A DNA stretch of 64,000 nucleotides from NCBI RefSeq assembly GCF_040545335.1, contig NZ_JBEPLU010000002.1:744001-808000 (forward strand), given 5' to 3'. This stretch comes from Phenylobacterium koreense (GTDB lineage Bacteria > Pseudomonadota > Alphaproteobacteria > Caulobacterales > Caulobacteraceae). The first letter of the stretch is position 1. Each line of letters starts with the position of its first letter. Under the pieces are notes generated by a model, which saw only the letters and a list, made by a program, of their open reading frames with translations, ran no database searches and had not been told where the DNA came from. Shown here one piece after another: positions 1 to 9,000 of the stretch. The translations under genes were made by a program, and so were the position numbers.

Positions 1-605
1 TCCGATCCGATGAAGAGCTGCTTCAGGTCATAGCCGGTATTGTTCTTGATCAGCCGGTTCAGCGAAGTGACCACCGTGCCGTCGGCGAGCACGGCTTCGA
101 GGCCGAGCACCATGTTGCGGGTCATGCCGTAGCGGATGACGCGATTGCCGCCGGCATTGGTGGAGATCGCTCCGCCGATCGTCGCCGACCCTCTGGAGCC
201 AAGATCCAGAGGCAGGATCAGCCCCGCAGCCTCCGCCGCCTCGGTGGCGGTCTCCAGCACACAGCCGGCCTGGACCGTCATGGTCTGGCCCAGCACGTCG
301 ATCTCCTCGATGCGGTTCATGCGCTCCATGCTGAGCGCCAGCGCTCCACGCGCCATGGTTCCCCGCACCAGGCCCGTCCGGCCTCCCCAGGGCACGACCT
401 TGGCGCCCGCTTCATCGGCCGTCCGCAGGATCAACGCGACCTCGGCGGTGTCGGAGGGCCGCAGGACGGCGATCGGCGCGTCATCCGGGGAATTGACCCG
501 CTCGCGCCCATCCACCACCGCGCCCGGCCCCAGCGCCTCGGTCAGGGCCTCCAGCAGCCTTGCATGTTCGGGGAAGGCGACCTCGATCGGCGGGGAAGCG
601 CTCAT
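1..605 (-). CDS. FAD-binding oxidase, GlcD/D2HGDH type (5' part, runs off left edge)
   Basis: Flavin-dependent oxidase or dehydrogenase of the PCMH-FAD fold (glycolate oxidase GlcD / D-2-hydroxyglutarate dehydrogenase family). About 201 residues are visible from the ATG at 605 and no stop occurs before base 1, so it is partial. Visible FAD-domain motifs are PWGGRTGLVRG near residues 72-82, a glycine-rich stretch with GSRGSATIGGAIS, and the following TNAGG turn. The ATG overlaps the mobA stop by four bases (ATGA), so it is probably the last visible gene of the nar operon. The family oxidises 2-hydroxy acids and passes electrons to a carrier; substrate cannot be told from the N-terminus. A cytoplasmic enzyme is likely because no signal peptide is seen. 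Confidence 0.85.
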   Translation of the reverse strand, partial: MSASPPIEVAFPEHARLLEALTEALGPGAVVDGRERVNSPDDAPIAVLRPSDTAEVALILRTADEAGAKVVPWGGRTGLVRGTMARGALALSMERMNRIEEIDVLGQTMTVQAGCVLETATEAAEAAGLILPLDLGSRGSATIGGAISTNAGGNRVIRYGMTRNMVLGLEAVLADGTVVTSLNRLIKNNTGYDLKQLFIGS

Positions 606-1222
606 GGCGGGGCCTCTCGATATGCGGGCCCCCCGCCCTGCCGCTCCGCAGCGGCGAGGTCGTCCAGCGTATTCAGGTTGGAAAAAGGATCCGGGCTCGT
701 CGCGCCCCAGTCGACGAGCGCCATGCCGGCCTTGCCGGCGAGCCCCTTGAGCGAGCTTCCGCCTCCCAGCCTGTAGGCCTCCAGGTGCGGCAGCGCCGAC
801 ACCCGCCAGAAGGCGCAGGTCGGGTGCAGGCGGCCATTGCTGACGGCGATCGCGACCTCGTCGTTCGCGCCGAGCCCTTCGCGGAGGACACGCCCGAAAT
901 CATCGGTCAGGCCGGGCGCGTCGCAAGGAAGCGTCAGGACGCCCGCGACGTCGCGCGACAACCCAAAGGCCAGGGCCGCCTGCAGGCCCGCCAGCGGCCC
1001 AGGGCAGTCGGGAGCATCCAGGATCAGCCGCAGGTCGCCGCGCTCGCCGACCTGATCCGGCGAACGGACGGAGACGGCGACCGCCTCGCCCCCCTGGGCC
1101 TGCGCGATCTCCACGGCGCGATCCAGCAGCGTTCGGCCCGCCAGCAGGCGCAAGGGCTTGGCCCCGCCCATCCGCCGCCCCTCCCCGCCAGCCAGCACCA
1201 CGGTGACGAAGCTTCCGCTCAT
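602..1222 (-). CDS. mobA: Molybdenum cofactor guanylyltransferase MobA
   Basis: MobA attaches GMP to molybdopterin to make the bis-MGD cofactor needed by NarG. The 206-residue protein begins with the nucleotidyltransferase signature LAGGEGRRMGGAKP (residues 10-23). A later CDAPGL segment resembles the PCDxP metal-binding turn. Length fits the family. It overlaps the hemerythrin gene upstream (ATGA, 1219-1222) and the FAD oxidase downstream (ATGA, 602-605), so it is translated as part of the nitrate reductase operon. Its position after narGHJI puts the final cofactor step under the same control as its main client enzyme. Cytoplasmic. Confidence 0.9.
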   Translation of the reverse strand: MSGSFVTVVLAGGEGRRMGGAKPLRLLAGRTLLDRAVEIAQAQGGEAVAVSVRSPDQVGERGDLRLILDAPDCPGPLAGLQAALAFGLSRDVAGVLTLPCDAPGLTDDFGRVLREGLGANDEVAIAVSNGRLHPTCAFWRVSALPHLEAYRLGGGSSLKGLAGKAGMALVDWGATSPDPFSNLNTLDDLAAAERQGGGPAYREAPP

Positions 1223-1875
1223 GGGCCGGCGAGCCTGAGCGGCGGGTGATTCCGACGCCGGCGCGGTGCGGGCCCGTGAGGACGCCGCAGCCCCCGGCTT
1301 CGCACAGCGCCGCCCGAGGGAAGGTCCTGCACCTCGTTGGTCAGGCCTCGGCGGGCGGCGAGTTGCTGCGTCAGGTAGCTCAGGTCGTTCGCCGTCAGTC
1401 GCAGGCGGGCTATCGGCAGCACCACTGCGTTTTCCAGCGCCAGGTGCGCGCGTTCACAACTGGCGAAACCGAGAAGGATCTGGCGAGCCTGACCGCCCAG
1501 CGCCGTCACAGGGACCTCATCGGCGAGCGCCCCCTCGAGGACCGCGCGCACCGCACGCACCTGTTCGGCGGCGGCCTTGTGGTCGGCGAGCAGCACCTCG
1601 AGCACGTGTTCCAGTCCATCCTCCGGGAGGCTCCGCTGCTGCACCAGCGGGAACAGGTCCTCCTCCTCGTCGAGGATGTGCAGCGGTCGCTCGAAGCGCA
1701 GGAAGCGGACGATCCGAATGGCGTTCTTCGGATCGGGGGTGTCGGACGCGGCGACCATGTCGATCAACCGGCAGAGCTGCCGATGCCGGAGGTGCTCGAA
1801 GAAGAACCAGTCGAGGGGCGTGTTCAGGAGCTCCAGCGGCATGTCTTCGATCTGGACGGTCTCATCGATGGTCAT
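1219..1875 (-). CDS. Hemerythrin-domain protein
   Basis: A four-helix hemerythrin-like protein of 218 residues, expected to bind a di-iron site. Candidate ligands are visible in order: His in FFEHLRHRQ, His and Glu in HILDEEEDLF, His in LLADHKAA, and His and Glu in CERAHLALENAV. The start at 1875 is chosen because GGAGGGAG precedes it; the frame stays open further upstream but without a good RBS. In denitrifiers and pathogens such proteins bind O2 or NO or help repair Fe-S centres, which would suit its place between the nar genes and mobA. The last 30 residues are rich in Arg and Pro and look unlike the family, perhaps from a late frameshift. Exact role is inferred. Confidence 0.85.
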   Translation of the reverse strand: MTIDETVQIEDMPLELLNTPLDWFFFEHLRHRQLCRLIDMVAASDTPDPKNAIRIVRFLRFERPLHILDEEEDLFPLVQQRSLPEDGLEHVLEVLLADHKAAAEQVRAVRAVLEGALADEVPVTALGGQARQILLGFASCERAHLALENAVVLPIARLRLTANDLSYLTQQLAARRGLTNEVQDLPSGGAVRSRGLRRPHGPAPRRRRNHPPLRLAGP

Positions 1876-1909
1876 CGTGGTCTCCCTCCGTGGTCGCGCC
1901 GCCTGCCCC

Positions 1910-3028
1910 CTACTCGCCACGCCTGCGGATCAGGGTGAAGGTCTGGGCCACCGGCTCGAGCTTGGAACGCAGAATCTGCCCGATCGCGGTCAGCGCCGGA
2001 TCCTCCGCGCCCTGAGCGGCCGAGAGCAACTGCGTCCAGCGCTCGTCCGAAGCTTCCGCCACGAAGCTGGAGACGCATTGACGAATGTAGTCCTGCACGC
2101 CTTCTCCGGCCGCCTCCGCGGCGGCTCGGACCCGCCGCCCCAGGGCCGGATCGACCGCTTCCAGCCAGGCCTCGGTGCGCGCCGCGGGACCTCCTTCCTC
2201 CAGCAGATCCCCGAGCGCCAGGCCCTCCGACGAGAAGCCGCCGTCAGGCGTGAGCTTGAGGCTCAGCCCCTTGAGGCGAGCCTTTTCGGCCAGTCCAGCG
2301 GCGTAGCGAGCCGCCACGGCGGCCCAGGCCCGGCTCTCCAGATGCAGGGCGATCCGATCCTCGACCTCCTCGAACGGAAGCCTGCGCGGTTCGGCGCGAC
2401 GATCCAGGCGCAGCACATGCCAGCCGAACCGGGACCGCACCGGCCGGGACGTGGTCGCGCCTTCCGTGAGTTCCAGCAGCGCCCGCTCGACCTCGGGGGC
2501 CAGGTCGCCGGGGCTAAGTTGCCCCAGCCTTCCGTCCTCGGCGCCTGACGGGCAGTCCGAGAGCGCCCGCGCCAGTTCGGCGAAGCTGGCGCCTGCCTCA
2601 AGCGCCGCGATCGCGCGTTCGGCCTTCCCCCGCGCCTCGTCCATCCCCGTCGCGCCATCGGTCTGGGGCTCGAACAGGATGTGGGAGGCTTCGAACAGCA
2701 GCGGCGACAAGAAGCGGTCGGCATGGGCGTCATACACCCGCCGGCGCTCGGCCAGGGTCGATGGCGGAACCTCCACCTCCTGGTCGAGGAGGGTCCGGAT
2801 CAGGGCCTCCTCCTCGGTCTCCTCGCGTCCGGTCTCGTCGAGCTGGGGGGCGGCCTCCAATCCGATCTCACAGGCGCGGGCGAGCAGCAGCGCCCGCAGC
2901 GCCAGCGCCTTGGCGGAGGTCTCCCAGGCCTCTCCGGCCGACAGGCTCGGATGGTTCTGGGCCTCCAGGGCGATCATGGCCTCGGGGATCTCGACCCCCT
3001 CGACCGCGACGGTGCGCTGCGTGCTCAT
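1910..3028 (-). CDS. Parvulin-type peptidyl-prolyl isomerase in the nar operon
   Basis: A 372-residue PpiC/parvulin-family protein. The central rotamase domain (about residues 115-235) contains EASHILFEP, ALSDCPSG..DGRLGQL, VRSRFGWHVLRL and an F-E-E-V-x-x-R-I helix, all typical of parvulins and of NifM-like proteins. There is no signal peptide, so unlike SurA or PrsA it should act in the cytoplasm. Its ATG overlaps the narI stop (3025-3028), so it is co-translated with the nitrate reductase genes and may help fold or mature the NarGHI complex; that role is inferred from position. The C-terminal third (about 240-372) is alpha-helical and not assigned to a domain here. Confidence 0.85.
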   Translation of the reverse strand: MSTQRTVAVEGVEIPEAMIALEAQNHPSLSAGEAWETSAKALALRALLLARACEIGLEAAPQLDETGREETEEEALIRTLLDQEVEVPPSTLAERRRVYDAHADRFLSPLLFEASHILFEPQTDGATGMDEARGKAERAIAALEAGASFAELARALSDCPSGAEDGRLGQLSPGDLAPEVERALLELTEGATTSRPVRSRFGWHVLRLDRRAEPRRLPFEEVEDRIALHLESRAWAAVAARYAAGLAEKARLKGLSLKLTPDGGFSSEGLALGDLLEEGGPAARTEAWLEAVDPALGRRVRAAAEAAGEGVQDYIRQCVSSFVAEASDERWTQLLSAAQGAEDPALTAIGQILRSKLEPVAQTFTLIRRRGE

Positions 3029-3786
3029 GACCGGTGATCCACCCTGGCGCGTTGGGCCGCGGTGTTCAGATAGACAGGAGCGGCCGGCTCGATCCGGCGC
3101 GGCAGGACGCGGCGGGTCCGAACGAGCTGCCAGCCGCGCCGATTGAGATACCAGATCGGCGCCGAGAGCATGTGCACCAGGCGGGTGAACGGAAACACCA
3201 GCAGGATCGTGAGGCCGAGGGTGAGGTGCGCCTTGAAGATCCAGTGAACGTCCGCGACGTAGGCCGCGATGCCCGGCCGAAGGGTGAAGACCCCCTGCGC
3301 CCAGTTCATGAACTTCAGCATCTCCGAGCCGTCACGATGGCCCAGCGAGATCGGGATTGTCGCGAGCCCCAGGGTGAGTTGCATCATCAGCAGGATCAGG
3401 ATCGCGGTGTCGCCGAAGCTCGAATTGGCCTGGACCCGCGGGTCCAGCAGACGGCGATGCAGCAGCAGCAAACCGCCGACCATCGCCATGGCCCCGGCCA
3501 CGCCGCCCGCGACGATCGCCAGCATCTGCTTGGCGCCATGGCTGACCCCAAGCGTGTCCCAAACCACCACGGGCGTCAGGAGCCCGACGAAGTGGCCGCC
3601 GAAGATGGCGAGGACGCCAAGATGGAACAGCACCGAGCCGAGCATGAGCTGCTTGCGGCGCAGAAGCTGCGAGGAGCCGGTTCGCCAAGTGTATGGCTCA
3701 CGGTCAAACCGGATTATCGACCCGATGACCAGCACCGAGAGGGCGATATAGGGGTAGACGCCGAAGAGGATCTGATTGAGGTCCAT
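3025..3786 (-). CDS. narI: Respiratory nitrate reductase gamma subunit NarI
   Basis: Membrane cytochrome b subunit that takes electrons from quinol and passes them through two haems b to NarH. The 253-residue protein has about five hydrophobic segments. Candidate axial haem ligands are the histidines in FHLGVLAIFGGH and in HWIFKAHLTLGL...RLVHMLS. The start at 3786 gives MDLNQILFGVYPYIALS, the usual NarI N-terminus; the open frame continues upstream but with a basic, non-homologous leader. It lies 11 bases after narJ and overlaps the isomerase gene by ATGA. It anchors NarGH to the cytoplasmic face of the inner membrane. Confidence 0.96.
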   Translation of the reverse strand: MDLNQILFGVYPYIALSVLVIGSIIRFDREPYTWRTGSSQLLRRKQLMLGSVLFHLGVLAIFGGHFVGLLTPVVVWDTLGVSHGAKQMLAIVAGGVAGAMAMVGGLLLLHRRLLDPRVQANSSFGDTAILILLMMQLTLGLATIPISLGHRDGSEMLKFMNWAQGVFTLRPGIAAYVADVHWIFKAHLTLGLTILLVFPFTRLVHMLSAPIWYLNRRGWQLVRTRRVLPRRIEPAAPVYLNTAAQRARVDHRS

Positions 3787-3797
3787 ACTGGTTTCCT

Positions 3798-4496
3798 TCA
3801 CGCCGCCGCGCCGCTCGGCGCCTGGATGGCGGCCCGGCCGCGATCCAGACCCGAGACTTCGGGGCATCCGCTGTCGCCGGGGCCGAAGTTGACGGGATTT
3901 TCCGCCCACAGCCGGTCCATGGTGACGAGGTCGTTGGGGTCGTCGTCCGGTTCGGCCAGCATGGCCGCCAGAATGGCGCTGTCGGCTTCCGCGGCCGCCA
4001 GGGCGGCCAGGGCGCCGAACACCGCGCGATAGCTGCTGGAGCGGCGGTGCAGCCGCTCGCCCAGGACGTGGAGCACGTGGCCGGCTTCGCCCAGAAGCGA
4101 AAGCGCCTCCTCTTCGTCGGAAAGCGTCGACAGGAACTCCAGGAACACCGGCAGGTGATCCGGCAGCTCGTTGGCCGAGAGCTCCAGGCCGTGGGTGCGA
4201 TAAAGCTCCAGCAGGTCGACCATGGCCTGGCCGCGGTCGCGGCTCTCGCCGTGGACGTGCTCATAGAGGTTGAGCGAGAGCGAGCGGGTCCGGTCGAACA
4301 GCCAGACGTAGGCTTCCTGCGCGTCGAACAGATCCCCCGCCCCGATCTCGCCGGCGAGCTTCTTGAGGGCGCCGCGAATGGGAGCCGGGATCCGCAGATC
4401 CTGCTCCAGCACCTGCGTCACCTCGGGAAGCAGTTCGCGCGTCTGCTCGGTGGGATAGGCGATCAGCGCCGCAAGGGCCCGGAAGGTGAGCGACAT
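3798..4496 (-). CDS. narJ: Nitrate reductase assembly chaperone NarJ
   Basis: NarJ is a cytoplasmic redox-enzyme maturation chaperone that holds apo-NarGH until the molybdenum cofactor is inserted and the complex docks on NarI. The 232-residue protein starts MSLTFRALAALIAYP and contains the family motif LNLYEHVHGESRDRGQAM near residues 75-92 and an LPDHLPVFLEFLS helix. Length matches the family. It sits between narH (one base gap after its stop) and narI, the standard order. It is not part of the final enzyme. Confidence 0.96.
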   Translation of the reverse strand: MSLTFRALAALIAYPTEQTRELLPEVTQVLEQDLRIPAPIRGALKKLAGEIGAGDLFDAQEAYVWLFDRTRSLSLNLYEHVHGESRDRGQAMVDLLELYRTHGLELSANELPDHLPVFLEFLSTLSDEEEALSLLGEAGHVLHVLGERLHRRSSSYRAVFGALAALAAAEADSAILAAMLAEPDDDPNDLVTMDRLWAENPVNFGPGDSGCPEVSGLDRGRAAIQAPSGAAA

Positions 4497-4498
4497 CC

Positions 4499-6022
4499 CT
4501 AAGCCTCCATCACGCTACGGGCCCGCGAACGCTTGGTCGGTCCGAAGAGGCCGAGTTCGGTATGGCCGCCCGAGCAGCCGTTGCCGAAGGTGAAGCCGCA
4601 GGACCCGCGCATGTCGTAGGCGTCTTCGGCGCTCTCGCGGTGCGTCGTCGGGATGACGAAGCGATCCTCGTAGTTGGCGATCGCCATGTAGCGGTACATC
4701 TCCTCGACCTGCGCCGCGGTCAGGCCGACCCGCTCGGCGAGCTTGTGATCGATGACGCCCTCGACCGTCCTGGCCCGCATGTAGCCGCGCATGGCCAGCA
4801 TCCGTTCCAGAGCCTGCACCACCGGCTCTTCCTTGCCTGCGGTCAGCAGGTTGGCGAGGTAGCCGACCGGGATGCGCAGGCTGCGCACGTCCGGCATCTC
4901 GCCATCCATCTCCAGCGCGCCCGCCGAGGCGGCCGACTGGATCGGCGAAAGCGGCGGCACGTACCAGACCATCGGCAGGGTTCGGTATTCGGGGTGCAGC
5001 GGGAACGCGACCTTCCAGTCGATCGCCATCTTGTAGACCGGGCTGCGCCGCGCCGCTTCCAGCCATGCCTCAGGCACGCCGTCGGCCCTGGCCTGGGCGA
5101 TCACCTTCGGATCATAGGGATCGAGGAAGACGTCGAGCTGCGCCTGGTAGAGGTCCTTCTCGTCCGGGGTGGACGCGGCCTTCTCGATCTGGTCGGCGTC
5201 GTAGAGCAGCACCCCAAGGTACCGGATACGGCCGACGCAGGTTTCCGAACAGACGGTGGGCTGGCCGACCTCGATCCGCGGGAAGCAGAAGGTGCACTTC
5301 TCCGACTTACCGGATTCCCAGTTGTAATAGATCTTCTTGTACGGGCAGGCCGAGACGCACATCCGCCAGCCGCGGCACTTGTCCTGGTCGATCAGGACGA
5401 TGCCGTCTTCCTCGCGCTTGTAGATCGCGCCCGAGGGGCAGGCCGCCACGCACGCCGGATTGAGGCAGTGCTCGCAAAGCCTCGGCAGGTACATCATGAA
5501 GGTGTTTTCGAACTGGCCGTAGATGTCCCGTTCGACGCCCTCGAAGTTGTAGTCCTTCGACCGCTTGGCGAACTCGCCCCCCAGGATCTCCTCCCAGTTG
5601 GGGCCCCACTCGATCTTCTCCATCCGCTGGCCGCTGATCACCGAGCGCGGGCGCGCGGTGGGGAAATGCTTCATTTCCGGCGCGGTCTGCAGGTGGGCGT
5701 AATCGAAGTCGAACGGCTCGTAATAGTCGTCGATTTCGGGCAGGTCCGGGTTGGCGAAGATCTTGGCCAGGATCCGCCACTTGGGACCCATGCGAGGCTC
5801 GATCTTGCCGTTGGGCTTGCGCACCCAGCCGCCGTTCCAACGCTTCTGGTTCTCCCAATCCTTGGGGAAACCGACGCCGGGCTTGGTTTCGACATTGTTG
5901 AACCAAGCGTATTCGACACCTTTTCGGTTGGTCCAGACGTTCTTGCAGGTCACCGAACAAGTGTGGCAGCCAATGCACTTGTCCAGGTTCAGGACCATGC
6001 CGATTTGAGCGCGGACCTTCAT
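4499..6022 (-). CDS. narH: Respiratory nitrate reductase beta subunit NarH
   Basis: The 507-residue electron-transfer subunit carries one [3Fe-4S] and three [4Fe-4S] clusters between NarI and NarG. All four ferredoxin-like groups are visible: CIGCHTCSVTC (C16, C19, C22, C26), CEHCLNPACVAACP, CRGWRMCVSACP, where Trp replaces one Cys as expected for the [3Fe-4S] site, and CTFC..CSETC. The start at 6022 overlaps the narG stop (ATGA, 6019-6022); a longer open frame upstream is inside narG and is not used. Cytoplasmic face of the inner membrane. Confidence 0.97.
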   Translation of the reverse strand: MKVRAQIGMVLNLDKCIGCHTCSVTCKNVWTNRKGVEYAWFNNVETKPGVGFPKDWENQKRWNGGWVRKPNGKIEPRMGPKWRILAKIFANPDLPEIDDYYEPFDFDYAHLQTAPEMKHFPTARPRSVISGQRMEKIEWGPNWEEILGGEFAKRSKDYNFEGVERDIYGQFENTFMMYLPRLCEHCLNPACVAACPSGAIYKREEDGIVLIDQDKCRGWRMCVSACPYKKIYYNWESGKSEKCTFCFPRIEVGQPTVCSETCVGRIRYLGVLLYDADQIEKAASTPDEKDLYQAQLDVFLDPYDPKVIAQARADGVPEAWLEAARRSPVYKMAIDWKVAFPLHPEYRTLPMVWYVPPLSPIQSAASAGALEMDGEMPDVRSLRIPVGYLANLLTAGKEEPVVQALERMLAMRGYMRARTVEGVIDHKLAERVGLTAAQVEEMYRYMAIANYEDRFVIPTTHRESAEDAYDMRGSCGFTFGNGCSGGHTELGLFGPTKRSRARSVMEA

Positions 6023-9000
6023 TGACCGATCTCCTGGGCGCCGAGTTGTTCCTCGAGCCAATCGACCTTTCGCATCTTGCGAACGACGACGAACTCGTCG
6101 CGATTGGAACCAACTGTGCCGTAATAGTTGAAGCCGTAGGCGAGCTGCGCGTAGCCCCCGATCATGTGTGTCGGCTTCAATACTGTGCGGGTACAGGAAT
6201 TATGGATCCCCCCGCGGCGTCCCGTGATCTCGGAACCTGGCGTATTCACGATCTTCTCCTGCGCGTGATACATGAAAGTCGTCCCCTCGCGGATGCGTTG
6301 GGAGACGACCGCGCGGGCCGTCAGCGCCCCGTTGGCGTTGAAGACCTCGATCCAGTCGTTGTCGGCGATGCCCGCGGCCTTGGCGTCGACCTCCGATATC
6401 CAGACCACCGGACCGCCCCGGTTGAGGGTCAGCATCAGCAGGTTGTCGGAATAGGTGGAGTGGATGCCCCATTTCTGGTGCGGGGTGATGAAGTTGAGCG
6501 TGATCTCGCGCTCGCCGTTGGGCTTGTGGCCCTTGACGTGCGTTGTCTTCAAGTCGACCGGCGGCTTGTAGACGCACAGCGCCTCGCCGAAGGCGCGCAT
6601 CCACAGGTGATCCTGATAGAGCTGCTGGCGCCCGGTGAGGGTCCGCCAGGGGATCAGCTCATGCACGTTAGTGTAGCCGGCCGTGTAGCAGACATGCTCG
6701 CTCTCGAGGCCTGACCAGATCGGCGAGGAGATGATCTTTCGGGGCTGGGCGACCAGGTCCCGGTAGCGGATCTTCTCGTCTTCCTTCGGCTCGGCCAGAT
6801 GTGTGTGGTCGCGGCCGGTTTGCCGTTCGAGCGCCGCCCAGGCCTTCACCGCCACCTCGCCGTTGGTCTCGGGCGCGAGGGCCAGGATGGTTTCGCAGGC
6901 GTCGATATCGCTGTCGATCCGCGGCAGGCCTTCGGTCACGCCCGGCTCAAGCACCGGACCGTTGAGCTCACGCAGCAGGTCGACCTCGTGACCGGTCTCC
7001 CAACCCAGGCCCTTGCCGCCGTTGCCCACGTTCGACATCAGCGGGCCGAGCGCCGTGAAGCACTTGTAGAGGTTGGGATAGTCCCGCTCGACGACGGTGA
7101 TCTGCGGCATGGTCTTGCCGGGCACCGGTTCGCATTCGCCTAGGTACCAGTCCTTGACGTCGAAGGGCTGGGCCAGTTCGGCGGCGCTGTCGTGCTGGAT
7201 CGGCGTCAAGACCACGTCCTTCTCGACACCCAGGACCTCGGGAGCGACGTCGGAGAACCGCTTGGCGATCGCCTTGAATATCTCCCAGTCGGACTTGGCT
7301 TCCCACGCTGGATCCACGGCCGCCGACAGCGGGTGGATGAACGGGTGCATGTCCGAGGTGTTGAGGTCGTTCTTCTCATACCAGGTGGCGGTCGGCAGGA
7401 CGATGTCGGAGTAGACCGCGGTGGTCGACATCCGGAAGTCCAGCGTCACCAGCAGGTCGAGCTTTCCCTCGGGCGCCTGCTCATGCCAGGCGACTTCCCG
7501 CGGGACCTGCCCGCCGCTCTCGCCCAGGTCCTTGCCTTGCACGCCGTGGGCGGCGCCCAGCAGGTGCTTGAGGAAGTACTCGTGCCCCTTCCCGGACGAA
7601 CCGAGCAGGTTCGAGCGCCAGACGAACATGTTGCGCGGCCAGTTGGCTGGATCGTCCGGATCCATGCACGACATCTGGAGTTCGCGGTTCTGGAGTTGGC
7701 GAACCGTGTAGGCCTTGGGATCCATTCCCTCAGCCGCAGCCGCACGGGCCAGATCCAGGGAGTTACTCTTCAGGGCGGGCGCCGAAGGCAGCCACCCCAT
7801 GCGCTCGGCCCGGGCATTGAGGTCGATGATCGCCGCGTCCCACGGGCCTTCCGGCGCGGTGGGCGACAGGATCTCCTTCACGCCCACCGTCTCGTAGCGC
7901 CACTGGTCGGTGTGCGCATAGAAGAACGAGGTCGAGTTCTGCTGGCGCGGCGGACGGACCCAGTCGGTGGCGAAGGCCAGAGGCGCCCAGCCGGTCTGCG
8001 GGCGCAGCTTTTCCTGCCCCACATAGTGCGACCAGCCGCCGCCTGACTGACCCACGCAGCCGCACATCACCAGCATGTTGATGACGCCGCGATAGTTCAT
8101 GTCCATGTGGAACCAGTGGTTCATCGCCGCGCCGATGATCACCATGGACTTGCCGTTGGTCTTTTCGGCGTTGGTGGCGAAGCCGCGCGCCACGGCGATG
8201 ATCTGCTCGGCGGGCACCGTGGTGATCGCCTCGGCCCAGGCCGGGGAATAGGGCTCCACGTCCTCGTAGCTGGCCGGCATGTGCTCGCCGCCGAAGCCCT
8301 GGTCGACGCCGTAGTTGGCGAGGAACAGATCGTAGACGCTGGCGACCAGGGTCTCCCCTTCGACCAGCTTCAGGCGCTTGACCGGCACATTGCGCACCAG
8401 CACGTCGGGATGCTCGGTGGTGGCGAAGCCGTTGGAGGCCGAGTTGGCGAAATAGGGGAAGCGGACCGCGGCGACGTCGTCATGCACGCCCTTCAGGCCG
8501 AGACGAAGCGACACATCCTTGCCTCGCCCGTCACGCTCCTCGAGGTTCCACTTGCCGTCCTCGCCCCAGCGGAAGCCGATCGAGCCATTCGGGACCACGA
8601 CGTCGCCGCTCTCGGCGTCAACCGCCACGGTCTTCCAGTCGGGGTTGTTGGTCTCATCGAGCGCGCCCTTGAAGTCGGATGCGCGGATCAGGCGTTCGGG
8701 GACGTAGCCGCCGTCCTTGGCGACCAGGCGCACCAGCATCGGCATGTCGCTGTAGCGGCGCAGGTAGTCGCGGAAGTACGGGACCTCGCGGTCGAGATGG
8801 TACTCCTTGAGGATCACATGCCCGAACGCCATGGCGAGGGCCGCGTCCGTGCCCTGCTTCACCGGCAGCCACAGGTCGGAGAACTTGGAGGCTTCGGAGT
8901 AGTCTGGGCAGATGACCACCGACTTGGCCCCGCGATAACGGGCCTCGGTGTAGAAGTGGGCGTCCGGCGTGCGGGTCTGCGGCACGTTCGAGCCCCAGAG

